A DNA stretch of 64,000 nt from Oreohelix idahoensis (Eukaryota; Mollusca; Gastropoda; Stylommatophora; Oreohelicidae). The notes beneath the pieces were generated by a model that saw nothing but the letters and a program-made list of their open reading frames with translations, had not been told where the DNA came from and did not search any database. The position numbers and the translations under genes are program-made. Within the stretch, counting starts at the first letter, position 1, and each line of letters starts with the position of its first letter. Below, piece after piece: positions 20,870-32,298 of the stretch. The stretch lies in assembly GCA_024509875.1 (NCBI GenBank), contig JAMPIV010016258.1, positions 310,001-374,000 on the forward strand. The letters run 5' to 3'.

Positions 20870-22283
20870 TCTTCTTCTTCGATCCTTAACCACCGACCGT
20901 CAAAGCAGTCAGTGCCATCACGCCTAGTGGCGTCTTGTAGGGCAACAACAAATTGATTCCACTTTGCACGGTCGGTGGCCATCCTTCGTACAGTGCCCCA
21001 ACTCTGGTTCATTCTTTGCATCTCAGCCTCCACAGTCCTCCGCCAAGTTGTTTTTGGTCGGCCTCTCTTTCGCTTTCCTTCAGGGGTCCAAAGCATAGCT
21101 GTTCTTGTGATGGCATCGGGGTCTCTTCTGAGGACATGACCAACCCAGCTCCAGCGTCTGCCAGCTATGATGGTATGCATGTCCTCTTGCTTGCTACGAG
21201 TAAGCAGATCTTGGTTGGTGATGGTATTCGGCCAAAAGATTCGGTGAATTTTTCTTAGGCATGTTGTGTGAAAAGAGGACAATTTTGACATTTCCTTCTC
21301 TGTGACTCTCCAGCATTCCGCACCATAGAGAAGCACAGAAAGCACGCAACTCTGGTATAATCTTAATTTTGTGCTTGTGCTGTATTGGGAGGACTTCCAG
21401 ATGTTATTTAGGCTAAAGAAGGCTGTTCTTGCCTTATTCATTCTGATGTTGATGTCTTTGCCTGCCCCACCGTCTGGTGTTACTATGCTTCCTAGGTATG
21501 TGAAGGTATCTGTCTGTACCAGTTGCTGATTCCTTACTGATATGGGCTCAGGGTTGCTCACATTGAGCGTCATGACCTCAGACTTCTTTAAATTGATGTT
21601 CAAGCCCACCTGCTGGCTAAATTTATTAAGTCTATCCGTTTTTTCCTGGATGTGTTGATGTGAATGTGCCAGCAGTGCAATGTCATCTGCATATTCCAGA
21701 TCTTCCAATGTAGAAAATGTAGTCCATCTTATTCCTCTTGGACTGCCCTCTGTTGTCTGGCGCATCACCCAGTCTATGACTGTTAAAAATAGAGTGGTTG
21801 ATAAGGGGCATCCCTGTCGTACTCCTGTCTTCACCTCGAAGGTTAGGTTGCTCTGCCCAACACTACACGTAAAGTTGGCATAGAGGCTTTTTATGATTGA
21901 CACTATGCAGCTTGGAATTCCATAAGCCCTCAGTATTTTCCATAAACTGTCCATATGTATGCTGTCAAAAGCCTTTTCAAAATCAACAAAATTTATGTAA
22001 AGCTGTCTTTGCCATTCTGAGCACTGCTCTATAATGTTCCTGAGAGTGAATATATGGTCTACACATCTTCTGTTCTTTCTAAATCCTGCTTGTTCTTTCC
22101 TCAGTTTGTAGTCTACTGCCTTTGAAATTCTCTGTATAATTATCCTGCCTAGTATTTTGCTGGGAACTGAGAGAAGAGTGATTCCTCTCCAATTATTGCA
22201 GTCTGAAAGATCTCCCTTCTTGGGCAATTTGACAATTATTCCTTTGTTCCACTCTGATGGTGTTGTCCCCGTTTTCCACACTT
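20870..22283 (-). mobile_element. 5'-truncated RTE-like LINE (family A) with open RT frame
   Basis: The longest family-A copy, 1414 bp, with a perfect 12-bp TSD TCTCTTTTATTC (20858-20869 and 22284-22295). One frame of about 470 codons runs from the truncation to the 3' tail. It contains TPSEWNKGIIVKLPKKGD, QAGFRKNRRCVDHIFTLR, NFVDFEKAFDSIHMDSLW, TGVRQGCPLSTTLF, the catalytic EYADDIALL, and the Arg-rich C-terminus GKRKRGRPKTTWRR. Endonuclease and the N-terminal RT are absent, so the open frame reflects recent insertion and not a functional gene. The tail is GAAGAAGAAGAAG on the minus strand. Confidence 0.93.
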
Positions 22284-22295
22284 TCTCTTTTATTC

Positions 22296-22612
22296 ATCTG
22301 AGCAAAACGTCTGTGAACCAGAATTGGCGTAAGTTGTCATTTTACATTCTATATTTTCATTACTAACATGTGAACTGACATAAATATGTATATTACCATG
22401 TGAAGTTTAATGTGTGAAAATCGCTAGTGGATGTCACAGTCATTTGAGACTGGCAACCTCAGCGTATAGAATGATGATTTATGAATCACCGCTGCACGGG
22501 CTGGTGATTGCTTTTTTGATAGATTCGTAAAGAGAACTAAAAGCAGAAAGTAGTCCCAAGTTCCATAGGGACAAGGAGGAAAAGATGAAAGAAATGATGT
22601 ACATTTTGATTA
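22296..22612. other. No recognisable gene
   Basis: Short non-coding spacer between two LINE copies. Confidence 0.6.
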
Positions 22613-23068
22613 TCTTCTTCTTCTTCTTTGATCTTTAGCCGCCGACCGTCAAAGCAGTCAGTGGCCATCACATAGTGGCGTTTTATAGGGCAACAACAAA
22701 TTGATTCCGCTTTGCTCGGTCGGCGGCCATCCTTCGTACAGTGCGACAACTCTGGTTCATTATTTGCATCTCAGCCTCCACAGTCCTCCGCCAGGTTGTT
22801 TTTGGTCGGCCTCTCTTTCGTTTTCCTTCAGGGGTCCAAAGCATAGCTGTTCTTGTGATGGCATCGGGGTCTCTTCTGAGTACATGGCCAACCCGTCTGC
22901 CAGCTATGATGGTGTGCATGTTCTCTTGCTTGCTCCGAGTAAGCAGATCTTGGTTGGTGATGGTATTCGGCCAAAATATTCGGTGAATTTTTCTTAGGCA
23001 TGTTGAGTGAAAAGAGGACAATTTCGACATTTGCTTCTCTGTAACTCTCCAGCATTCCGCACCATACT
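22613..23068 (-). mobile_element. 5'-truncated RTE-like LINE (family A), degraded
   Basis: A third minus-strand copy with the EGKRKRGRPKTTWRR segment and a GAAGAAGAAGAAGA tail. A 16-bp deletion near 22892 removes part of the RRWSWVGH segment and small indels break the frame. I could not find a clear TSD. It abuts the diverged repeat at 23065. Confidence 0.88.
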
Positions 23069-23535
23069 CTCACAGGCAGATCGGTAGACACACATGACAA
23101 CATGGGTAAGCCGTAATACTTATTATTACTTTATTAGAAAGTAATGTTATCGTAACAAGTCGGCCCGGAAGCTATTATGTCACACTTGTCTGCCCACATG
23201 TGTCACACAGACAGTAATCTCGTTATCTGTCGTATGAGTATGCAAACACTCCGTGTCTGCCCATCTGGGTTACCAAACGAGTCGTCTTTTAATCGGTTCA
23301 ATCTAAACACGCCGGCGCTCATCTTATCTCAGTTGCTCGCCGCAAGCTAGGATGACCGGGTAACAAACAGGTGACATCCCAGAGAGGAGTGTCGAATGAT
23401 TTGATAAAATCAAATTACTGCTACTTAGCAGAAAAATAAGGACGACACAAAGAAAGAAAGAAAAGTGCGATACTTGAGAGCACATAATAAAAATCAGTAC
23501 CACCAATGTACCGATACTGCTGAGAGAACCAGAGA
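23069..23535 (-). repeat. Diverged dispersed repeat, copy 2 (inverted)
   Basis: Its reverse complement matches 19820-20290 in at least two ordered blocks. Similarity to 26207-26530 (CGTAACAA, GTCCGGAAGCTA, GGTCGGGTAAACAGACAAG-like words) suggests a third, more distant copy. Confidence 0.5.
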
Positions 23536-23537
23536 TC

Positions 23538-25437
23538 ATGATGAGGTCGTCCATTTCGTCACAGATAAGTAGAGAAGAAGGAGACCAACTAGGAGGAAGC
23601 GACCATCGCCCAATCTTTACTACTGTCCAGAGTGTAACTCTCAATACAGGCCCAGCCATTCTAAGATGGAATTTTAAAAAAGCCAACTGGGGTTTATTCA
23701 GGCATCGGGTGAATACGCTGCTGTCTGACCTCAAGGTGCAGAACAGAGACATTAGTAAAGTGGTAAAAGACTTCAACAGATGCATACTTCAAGCTGCAAA
23801 AGAAACGATTCCCAAAGGTAACTACACACCATACTGGTCCAGCCCACTCCAAGAACGCCAGGAAAGTATGGACAAAGCTATGAAGGACGCAGAGGTTCAG
23901 CCTTCACTTGAAACTCACAACAAATGGAAAAAGGCTGTAGCAGAGTTTCGGAGAACAAAGCTAGAAGAAAAACAAGCTGCAGACCTGTTTGCTAGAAGAT
24001 ACAGTTCAGCAACGAAATGCTAATAAATCTGAATTCAGCAGCAAAGACAAAGCTGCTTGAGATATTCAACCACAGCTGGGTGAAAGGTACGGTACCCTTA
24101 GTATGGAGAGAAGCCATCACAATATCCATGTTAAAGAAAGGAAAATGTAAGACCAAGGCTTCAAGTTGCCGGCCACTCAGTCTCAAAAGCTGTGTTGGGA
24201 AGACAATGGGGCGAATAGTCAACCAGAGATTGAAATGGTATTTAGACCAAATCCTGGTGCCGGAGCAAGCTGGATTTAGAGAATGCTACAGTATAGAAGA
24301 CCAATAATTGTCTCAAGCAGTAGAAGATGCCTTCCAGGAGAAGAAAAAGGTCCTAACGATCTGGGTTGACTTCAAGCAGGCCTTTGACAAGGTGTGGAAA
24401 GATGGCCTTATTGCAAAAAGTAAAAGAAGTGGAATCCAAGGCAACACGTTAAGATGGATCCAGTCATACTTGCACAACAAGAGAGCTAGAGTCACTCTTG
24501 ATGGTCTGCAGAGCAGAAACGAGTTGCTCTATCAGGGGGTACCTAAATGAGGAGTAATTTCTCCACCACTCTTCATTGTTTACATCAATGACCTGGTAAA
24601 AGATCTCACAGCTGGAGTGAAAGCTGCCTTATATGCAGACGACCTAGTACTCTGGTGCGCCGATGAATACGTCACCACAGCAAATTGTAGAAGGCAGCGG
24701 GCAGCAGACATGCTAATGTCATGGGCAGAGAAATGGCTCATCACAATAAACACAGACAAAACCTCCACAACGCTGTTCTCCCTCTCCCCCAAGGACTAAG
24801 CAGCTAACATCAAATGAACATACTTTGAGTAAAAAAAGAGTAGTCAACCTCACAGATGCCCTGTCTGTACTGCAAGCTCTCCAGTGTGGTAAACTCCCGC
24901 ATCTGAGAAATGAACTAAGCAAGGTAGCTGCCAAAAAGCGAACCATACTTCAGTGGGCACCATCCCATTGTGGTGTAATCGGAAATGAAAAGGCAAATAA
25001 ACTTGCAAAAATTAGAGGAGAAAGTGAACAAGAAGATAATGAAATCACATACTTTGAGAAAAAGAGAGCTATCCAAGCTACCAGAAGAGAAAAGAATCAA
25101 CCCAACGACGATTACCACACTCTTGCCCGGCAGGGACAAATCACAATTTTTCGTCTCAGGACAGGGCATAGCAAATTGAATAAACACATGTACAAGCTAC
25201 GATTAACTGCTTCACCATTGTGCATATCTGGATTAAACTAACACACTGCTGAGCATGTTCTACAGGATTGTCAACTGTACGACCAGTTAAGAAAGATATA
25301 CTGGCCCAATGACTCAACACTAACTCAAAGCTGTATGGAGCTAATGAGGAACTCCAGACAACGGTCGAATTCATCATGAGAACTCGTCAGACGGTGTAGA
25401 CATCAAAGATGCGATTGCAAGAAGAAGAAAAACTGAA
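23538..25437 (+). pseudogene. I-like LINE with RNase H, degraded
   Basis: The C-terminal endonuclease motif GGSDHRPIFT lies near 23597. A pre-RT region of about 130 residues follows, then a deletion near 24010. RT follows: PEQAGFRECYSIEDQ, IWVDFKQAFDKVW, the YADDLVLWCAD catalytic block near 24633 and WAEKWLITINTDKT. Downstream, LQWAPSHCGVIGNEKANKLA is the distal part of an RNase H domain, which points to the I/Nimbus-type LINEs. A 'TAEHVLQDC' tail with frameshifts ends near 25430. Several stops (24305, 24548, 24797) inactivate it. Confidence 0.85.
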
Positions 25438-26206
25438 AATCAGATGAGAAAATTGTCAACATTAAACGAAATATGCCTTTTTAAAAAGCTTTCATAAAGA
25501 TTCGTGTTTTTTTTAAATGTGCTCTTGTATCGTAATTCAAAACAGCTACTCATCTACAACTTGAACTCGATTACAATTAAACTTATTACGGGCGAAAAAA
25601 TATGCTTCTGTCTTTGCCCGCACCGCGATTAAGTACGTTCCGGTCAAAGAGAAGGTTTATTTCACAATGCGAGCAGATGACGTTATATATTTTTTGACTT
25701 TTTATATTAAGGTAAACAATAGTTTTTAATGCTCTTTTGGTAATAGTAGTTACTAAATAAGCAATATACATATTTTAAAGATTAGATGTATACTGATTTT
25801 CGTTGGTCAGATCTATATTTCAAAGAAATGTCATCTATCCAGTTTTACTTAATTAGTACTCTTTATTTATACACTGCCAAGTAGAACAAAACCGCAGTAA
25901 TCATGTATTATTGCCTTGGTTTTACTGGCACATCCATTTCTCAATACATACAACACAGCATTCATTATATTTGTACTTTACAGTGCTCCCTACCGTTATG
26001 TGCGTCCTTCTTGCAACACCGGGACTGTTTTGTTGCTGGTAGCGGCAACATTCCTAGAGTTCTTTGACACCGGGCTTGGTCACTGCACGCCCTTTCTGGT
26101 AGAGGGCGGCCGAGTTCCCTGAATTTTGACACCGGAGAAAGACGTTGTCTTTCATGTGATAGTGCTTGCCTAGAAACACTACGCCAGAATGTCACAAATA
26201 ATGTCT
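25438..26206. other. No recognisable gene
   Basis: AT-rich, no supported domain or RNA gene. Confidence 0.6.
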
Positions 26207-26590
26207 TCGTAACAATTCTGTCCGGAAGCTAATACAACATTCTGTATTTCAGGTGCATGTCTGTAATAGGTCCGCAGACGGATAATTTATCTCCATCTGG
26301 GCTGTGACTCTTCACGACAGTCATTAGAAGGTCAGACTAGCCATATCAGCGATAAACGAGCTCGCTTGGCCATGTCCGTGTGAATCCGGTGCCCTATGTC
26401 TGGTATACGAACATTTTACTATCATGTCTGTCGGTCAATATTGCATCACCTGTCCACCTGTCCACTCTCTCAGTAGGGATGGTCGGGTAAACAGACAAGA
26501 CGAGTTATTGCAGGAAGAATTCTAAACAATGACTCGGAAATACCAATACTGCCGGAGAGGAAAAGAGAGTGAACCCAATTATATGACAGC
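26207..26590. repeat. Possible third copy of the diverged repeat
   Basis: Shares scattered words with 23145-23410, such as CGTAACAA followed by CCGGAAGCTA, and GGATG with GGGTAA. Too diverged to bound by eye. Confidence 0.3.
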
Positions 26591-26719
26591 TGAGAATCTC
26601 ATCATGTAAAACCAATTGCTACATAAACCACGGCTGTAACAGCTTGTAAATGTTTTGTGTAGGATTCCTGTAAGGAGGTCAACTACAGCGATGGCTCCAT
26701 GCTGCAAAGGTCGGGAATT

Positions 26720-26965
26720 GGAAATAATGATGATGAAGAGGAGGAGGAGGATTGATGATGATATGATGATTGATGAGGATGATGCTGATTGATGATGATG
26801 ATTGCTGATGATGATAATGATGATGAAGATGATGACGATGATAATGAAGATGACAACGATGACAATGTCGATGATGATGGTGACGATGGTGATGATGGTG
26901 ATGATGAAGATGATGACGATGATCATGATGAAGATGACGACTATAACGAGGATAATGATGATAGT
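26720..26965. repeat. GAT-rich microsatellite
   Basis: An imperfect (GAT)n / (GAC)n tract. It generates Asp-rich, Met-rich and His-rich reading frames that are not genes. Confidence 0.92.
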
Positions 26966-27665
26966 GGAGAATAATTATCTCCATCTTATATTCAGCAGTA
27001 GGTAGTGAACGGAGTTTGTAACATTTACAGATACTCGTTAGATTTAGGCGCCCAAGTCGACACGCCATTAAATAATGGTTCAGAGAACGGAAAGATAGAA
27101 GGTTTACGTTGAATGTTATTGTGTGTGTGTTTTTTTTTTCTTTTAATACGAACAAAGGCAAGATTTTAAAAGATATCCATACAGTATAAAAAAATATATA
27201 TTGTGTGATAATAAAAGGTGTTAATTAATTATTCACATTTCAGTCGGTTTTTTTTTTTTTTTTGTTTGTTCTTTGTTTATTTGTTTTTTAAACTGTCGTT
27301 CCATAGCTTCATAACCAATTCATCCAGACAAAAGACCACAGGAGATTTAGTCTTGAGGAATTGCAACAGACAGAGCACAACATACGAAATCATCTCTCGT
27401 TAATTGCACGTGTTAAAAAAAAAAAAAAAAAAATTTCTTTACGTGTCATCGTTGAAATTGTTGGGGGGGTAAGTTATTTTTTTTAAGGGAAACAATTTAA
27501 TTAATTAAAAAATTATTAAAATGAATAAAATATTTTAATGTAGTGAGTATTTTTTAACCCCGCCACTCTCAATGGCATTCTTCTGATCATCAGATCGTAT
27601 CACAGATTTGAACACCAAAAATGTTTCGACGTCGCTGAAACGTGCTCTTCGTAACTCGGTGAAAC
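26966..27665. other. Non-coding sequence with homopolymers
   Basis: Contains T, A and G runs at 27129, 27249, 27415 and 27464. No supported gene. Confidence 0.6.
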
Positions 27666-27900
27666 ATACTGAACAGTGATGCCACAGCTGGGTATTTCTT
27701 ACTAGATCTGGGTTTTTGGGCTTCCGTCTGGGTATCTGGGTAATTTTTTTCAAAATCTGCATTAATCTGGGTATATTTGACAATTGGCATTTACAATGTA
27801 TGTATATTCTGCGCACTGAGCATTATACATTATATGTATATTATAATTAAATGTCAAACATTATGTGCTATCTATTTTTTATTCCACTTAAATTTAATTC

Positions 27901-28710
27901 TTGTTTTTAACCACGTCAATGACATTGTTTTTTGACTCGTTTACATCAGCTCAAACTGGCATATACATTGTGTTGGGGAAAAAAAGCTATTACAAGTTTG
28001 TCATCAAACCAGAAGAGCCCTGTCTCCAAGACAAAATTGCTAAAGCGGAGATATTGTTGTCGGCTTTCATGGCAGAACATAATACTCCGTTTTGGCAAGC
28101 TGATCATTTGATTGAATGTTGCAAGCAGATGTTCCCAGACAGCACAATTGCTCAAAAAATGTCACTGAAGCGCACCAAGGCTGCCTATGTGATGCAGTAC
28201 GGCATTGCTCATTTTGAGCGGCTTGAAGTTATAAACATTTGCAGAAATCAGAAATTTTCTATACTCGTTGATGAGAGTACTGATATTTCTACGAACCAGA
28301 TGTTGGCAGTCGTTGTGCGATTCTGTGACACAAAAACAAAAAAAGTAGTTGATTCACTGTTAGACCTCATTGAGGTAGAGGATGGGACTGGTCTTGGCAT
28401 GTTTACAACTGTTAAGAAATTGTTGAGCACGCATGAAAGCCCGCTTAGTAACGTCATTGGTTTTGCTGCAGACAACTGTGCCACTATGATGGGGACTGCA
28501 AGTGGTTTACAGGCCCATCTGAAGAAAGAGATTCCACATGTCTTTGTTCTCGGCTGTGTTTGTCATTCATTTGCACTGTGCAAATGCTGCCTGAAACCAC
28601 CTACCATCTTAGCAGCGCAGTTTAAACAGTTGTTTCAGAAGAGAGTCTTGATCGTCTGTCTGATCAATGGCGAGAACTGGCATCGTACCGAAAAGATCTT
28701 GGACATCTAG
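27901..28710 (+). pseudogene. hAT transposase, catalytic N-terminal part
   Basis: A 269-codon frame with SILVDESTDISTNQML, the conserved 'DESTD' segment with the first catalytic Asp, and GFAADNCATMMGTASGL followed by CVCHSFALC, where the 'DNCA' Asp and 'CxxH' residues are kept. This is the layout of ZMYM/SCAND3-like hAT transposases. The next segment (LDRLSDQWREL) appears in another frame near 28640, so an internal deletion of perhaps a few hundred residues and a frameshift have occurred. Confidence 0.85.
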
Positions 28711-28759
28711 TGGATGAGGATCCGCCCACATTCTGGCTGGACTGTAACAAGTAACAGAT

Positions 28760-29150
28760 GCTAATAACCAGAAGAAATTTGATGTTTTGGCTGACCTCAT
28801 GTGCACGCTTATGGCACTACCTCACTCCTCGGCATGCGTCGAAAGAGTGTTTTCGAAGGTTAACTTAGTTAAAACTAAACAAACCAACAAGCTTTTGTGT
28901 GAAACAGTTTCCAATCGAAAACTAGCCAAGCAAGCAAGCAGTTGCCAAAGATGGAGTTTGTCAAAAGTTTAATCCTAGGAAATGCGTGGTTGAAGATGTG
29001 CGTGAAGGACGTTGTCGGCAGAGATATGCAAAGATTTTGGAACTTCACAATCAAGATTCCACGTTGTCAATTCATGCATATGATCTTGACGAAGGAGAAG
29101 TTGTCGACATTAATGCCGAGTCTCTGACAAGTGACATTTTTCAACAGTAA
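28760..29150 (+). pseudogene. hAT transposase, C-terminal dimerisation domain
   Basis: VLADLMCTLMALPHSSACVERVFSKVN is the hAT dimerisation signature ('PxSxxxxERxFS'). It is followed by LVKTKQTNKL. It is out of frame with the upstream piece, with stops near 28755. The frame ends near SDIFQQ about 29150. Confidence 0.85.
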
Positions 29151-29465
29151 CAAGTTACAACTAACATTTTATATTTAATTTGAGGAACATTTTGTTAATG
29201 TAACTAATGTAATTACAGTAGAACTCCATTTATCCGAACCCCAATTATCCGAACACCCAGTTATCCGAACACTTTTTCCAGAAAAAAAAAAAAATCAGGT
29301 GCCACCAGTCACGTTAGACTACATTTCTGAATATTTTGATGCGGCAAGCTTCAAATATGTGCAAACAATTTGTAGAGGATGGGACGGGATAATGGTCGGT
29401 CGTTTACGTACAGGAAGTCAGTTAGATCATAAAGTCAGTTAATATCTGGTTTACCAATCCAGTGT

Positions 29466-29678
29466 GCACAATGGGCTGATCACCTGTTTGCCAGTCACTT
29501 TGATTACGGAAACAACAACAAATAAAGATTAATTTGTGGTTGCCCTAAAGACGCCACTAGGCGTGATGGGAAACAACTGCAAATAAAATCAATTTGTTGT
29601 TGCCCTTAAGACGTCACTAGGCGTGATTGGCCATTGTCTGCTTTGACGGTCAATGGCTAAGGATGGAAGAAGAAGAAG
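29466..29678 (+). mobile_element. Family-A LINE 3' tail in the Tigger
   Basis: Bounded by AATCCAGTGT at 29456-29465 and 29679-29688. The last 130 bp match the family-A 3' end: GCCACTAGGCGTGAT, GCTTTGACGGTCAATGG and a GAAGAAGAAG tail. The AATTTGTTGTTGCCC...GGCGTGAT segment is duplicated in tandem. The first 60 bp do not match the LINE, so the left limit is less sure. Confidence 0.65.
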
Positions 29679-29798
29679 AATCCAGTGTACGTGTGCGTTC
29701 TAGGCAGAACACTGGCTAAACAGACAGTTCAACTTAAAATAATTGTGTCTGCTACTACAACAGAATAATTTTGGTGTACAAGTATTTCTCTGTGCGAT

Positions 29799-31445
29799 AT
29801 GGCATCTTCCAGTAGGCCTAAAGCATATAAAAGGAACCGCAATGTTTTGTCAGTTGAAACGAAAACAGAAATTATCAAGAGACTAGGAAAAGGTGAAACT
29901 GTGTCTTCACTTGCGAGGATTTTCAATGTTGGGAAAGCTACCATCTCTGACATCAAAAGTAACAAGGATAAAATTATGAGTTTTGCATCGAAATTGGATA
30001 GTGAAAATGGGCCGAAGAAACGAAAAACCATGAGAAATGCGAAAGATTTGAAATTGGAAGAGGCTTTGTATATATGGTTTGTGCAAAGAAGAAGCAAAGG
30101 GGAACCTATCTCTGGCTTTCTATTGTGTGAAAAGGCACTTCAGTTCAACAATCAACTTGACGGTCCTCCTGACTTTAAGGCTAGCCAGGGATGGTTAAGA
30201 AACTTTAAATCTCGTCATGGCACACGAGAATTGGAGATTCAAGGGGAATCTTTATCTAGCGATGCAACTGCCGCTGAAAATTTTAAAGAAACATTCTTGG
30301 CTTTTTTTGGAAGAAGAAGGTTATTCACTCGATGATGTGTATAATGCCGATGAGACTGGCTTATACTGGAAATCATTGCCCCAAAAATCACTTGCATCTC
30401 AGCGCGAAGCAGCTGCCCCTTGGTTTAAAAAGTGCAAAGAGAGAGTAACAATTTTGATAGCCGTGAATTGCAGTGGAAGTCATCGTTTACCGGTGCTAAT
30501 GATCGGCAAAGCCAAAAAAAACCACGTTGTTTAAAGAATGTGACATGTCTCCCATTGTGCTACAAAGCACAGAAGAGTGCTTGGATGAATAGTGAAATAT
30601 TTCTCGATTGGTGTACAAATCAGTTCATCCCAAATGTGAAGAGGTTGAGAGAACAAGAAAAGAAAACTAGAAAAGTAATTCTTCTGCTGGACAATGCACC
30701 ATCTCATCCACAGACGGATACATTGAATGCAGTTGATGCAAATTTTAAAGTAATTTTTCTGCCTCCCAATGTAACAGCACTGATTCAACCAATGGATCAG
30801 GGTGTTATAGCAAAGCTTAAAAAGATGTACAAGAAGGAAGTCCTGCGTCGTTTATTATTGGCTGAAGATGAAGAAAGTGTGGTGGCGTTTTCCAAAAAGC
30901 TTAATCTCAAAGACTGCTGCTATATGTTAGATGATGCTTGGACCACCCTGTCACAAGATAATCTCAACAAGGCTTGAATAGATTGCTTGGGAAAAAAAGG
31001 AGGCAATGAAACTACTGCAGTGGACACAAATGATGATTGTATAAATGAAGTTGTGGAACTGTTTCAAGCAATGCCCGGATTTTCGGACTGTGACAAAGAT
31101 GATGCACACTTGTGGCTAGAAGATGATAATGATTCTGGTTTTCAGTTTTTGAATGACGAAGAAATGTTGTCTTTTGTGCAAGAAGAAAACCAAATACATG
31201 TAGTGACCGATGATGAAGACTCCTCAGAAGTACATGATGTACTTGTAAATTATGAAGAAAACCCAAAACGTCGACCAAGTCCTGAAGAAGCCTTTATAGC
31301 ACTAGAAACAGCGATGGCTTGGTACGAGCAAGAAGATGACAGCTGTCCTACACAGCTTCTGCTGTTGAAGAGAATGCGGGACTTAGCAGCCAAAAGGAGA
31401 CTATCCAGTTTGGTGCAAAAGAGGATTCCTCATTATTTTAAATAG
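29799..31445 (+). pseudogene. Tigger/jerky-like transposase
   Basis: The N-terminal psq/CENP-B-type helix-turn-helix (VETKTEIIKRLGKGETVSSL) is at residues 15-60. The second helix-turn-helix (CENP-B / Tc5 type) ends in GWLRNFKSRHG near residue 145. The DDE core shows NADETGLYW, then LLLDNAPSHP, then QPMDQGVIAK, so all three Asp are kept. Two frameshifts (about 30300-30315, T7; about 30517-30524, A7-8) and a TGA at 30975-30977 interrupt it. The C-terminal acidic tail ends at 31445. Family enzymes cut and paste at TA. Confidence 0.93.
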
Positions 31446-32298
31446 TGGGCTACATTTGTGCAAGTACATGTATACGTAAGTTGTGCCTGGTTTTGAATCG
31501 TTTGTAATGTTAATTTGAAAATATTTATCTTTAAAAAAAAAAATAATACTGTACAAGTAATACATGCACTGCAGTGTAATGAAAGATTTTGGTGATACAG
31601 TGACCTAATACAGTGTGGGTATTATTATTACAGTACAAGTAAATATGTTTTATAGTGTATTTTCCTTGTGATGGTTAATTATTTTTAGAAATATGTGTAC
31701 ATGTACTCGATACATTATGTAATCCAATTATCCGAACATTTGATTATCCGAACGATGCTCGGTCCCATTGGGTTCGGATAAATGGAGTTCTACTGTATAT
31801 TACTGTTAAAATATCTCATTTTCAAGAGTTCATATATTGGGGTGTTATTAAAATCATTTTTATTTAATTGTGAATTTTTGGTAATAAAAAATATAATAAA
31901 AATGAAGAAATACATAAAAATTGATAGCACACAGATTATTTGTGCTAAAGATGAACATAAAAGATTATGTAAACATCGTCTAACCCGCGTATTTGAGGCA
32001 TAAAATAATCTGGGTATTTCTGGGTTTTTTTAAGAAGAACATCTGGGTTTATCTCTAGAACTTGAGTGGCAACGCTGATACTGAATATCATCTTTTCATT
32101 TTTTTTTTAAAACACAGTATCCCTTTCAAGCCTTGATGGTTATACTTAGAATATATAGTGTAGTAAATTCAAGACAATAAGATCTAATCCTCGATATCTA
32201 AATATGGTATCTTCCCCCCTTCACTCAGTCCAAATAGAGTAAATCAAAACCGAAATAGTATGAATGTATGTGTGTGAGAGACCTCCGCTTTCCAAGAC

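Larger units (their letters stand above)
29216..31795 (+). mobile_element. Tigger/pogo-type (jerky-like) DNA transposon
   Basis: Perfect 24-bp inverted ends beginning CAGTAGAACTCCATTTATCC, with TA on both sides (29214-29215 and 31796-31797). The word TTATCCGAAC is reiterated three times within 60 bp of the left end and three times, in both orientations, near the right end, as expected of transposase-binding repeats. It is inserted in the 3' region of the hAT element and carries a LINE tail at 29466-29678. Confidence 0.95.
27674..32077 (+). mobile_element. hAT DNA transposon (with a nested Tigger)
   Basis: The termini CAGTGATGCCAC and, on the other strand, CAGCGTTGCCAC match the hAT 'CAG(T/C)G.TGCCA' end style. 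The 8-bp TSD ATACTGAA is perfect (27666-27673 and 32078-32085). Subterminal CTGGGTATTTCT/ATCTGGGTTT words recur at both ends. The transposase is at 27901-29150 and a Tigger/jerky-type element is inserted at 29216-31795. Confidence 0.92.

Noticed and set aside
26579..27161. His-, Ile- and Asp-rich ORFs
   Set aside because: Translation of the GAT-rich microsatellite.
27901..31445. Host genes of ZMYM or jerky type
   Set aside because: Both lie inside elements with terminal repeats and target duplications and are frameshifted.
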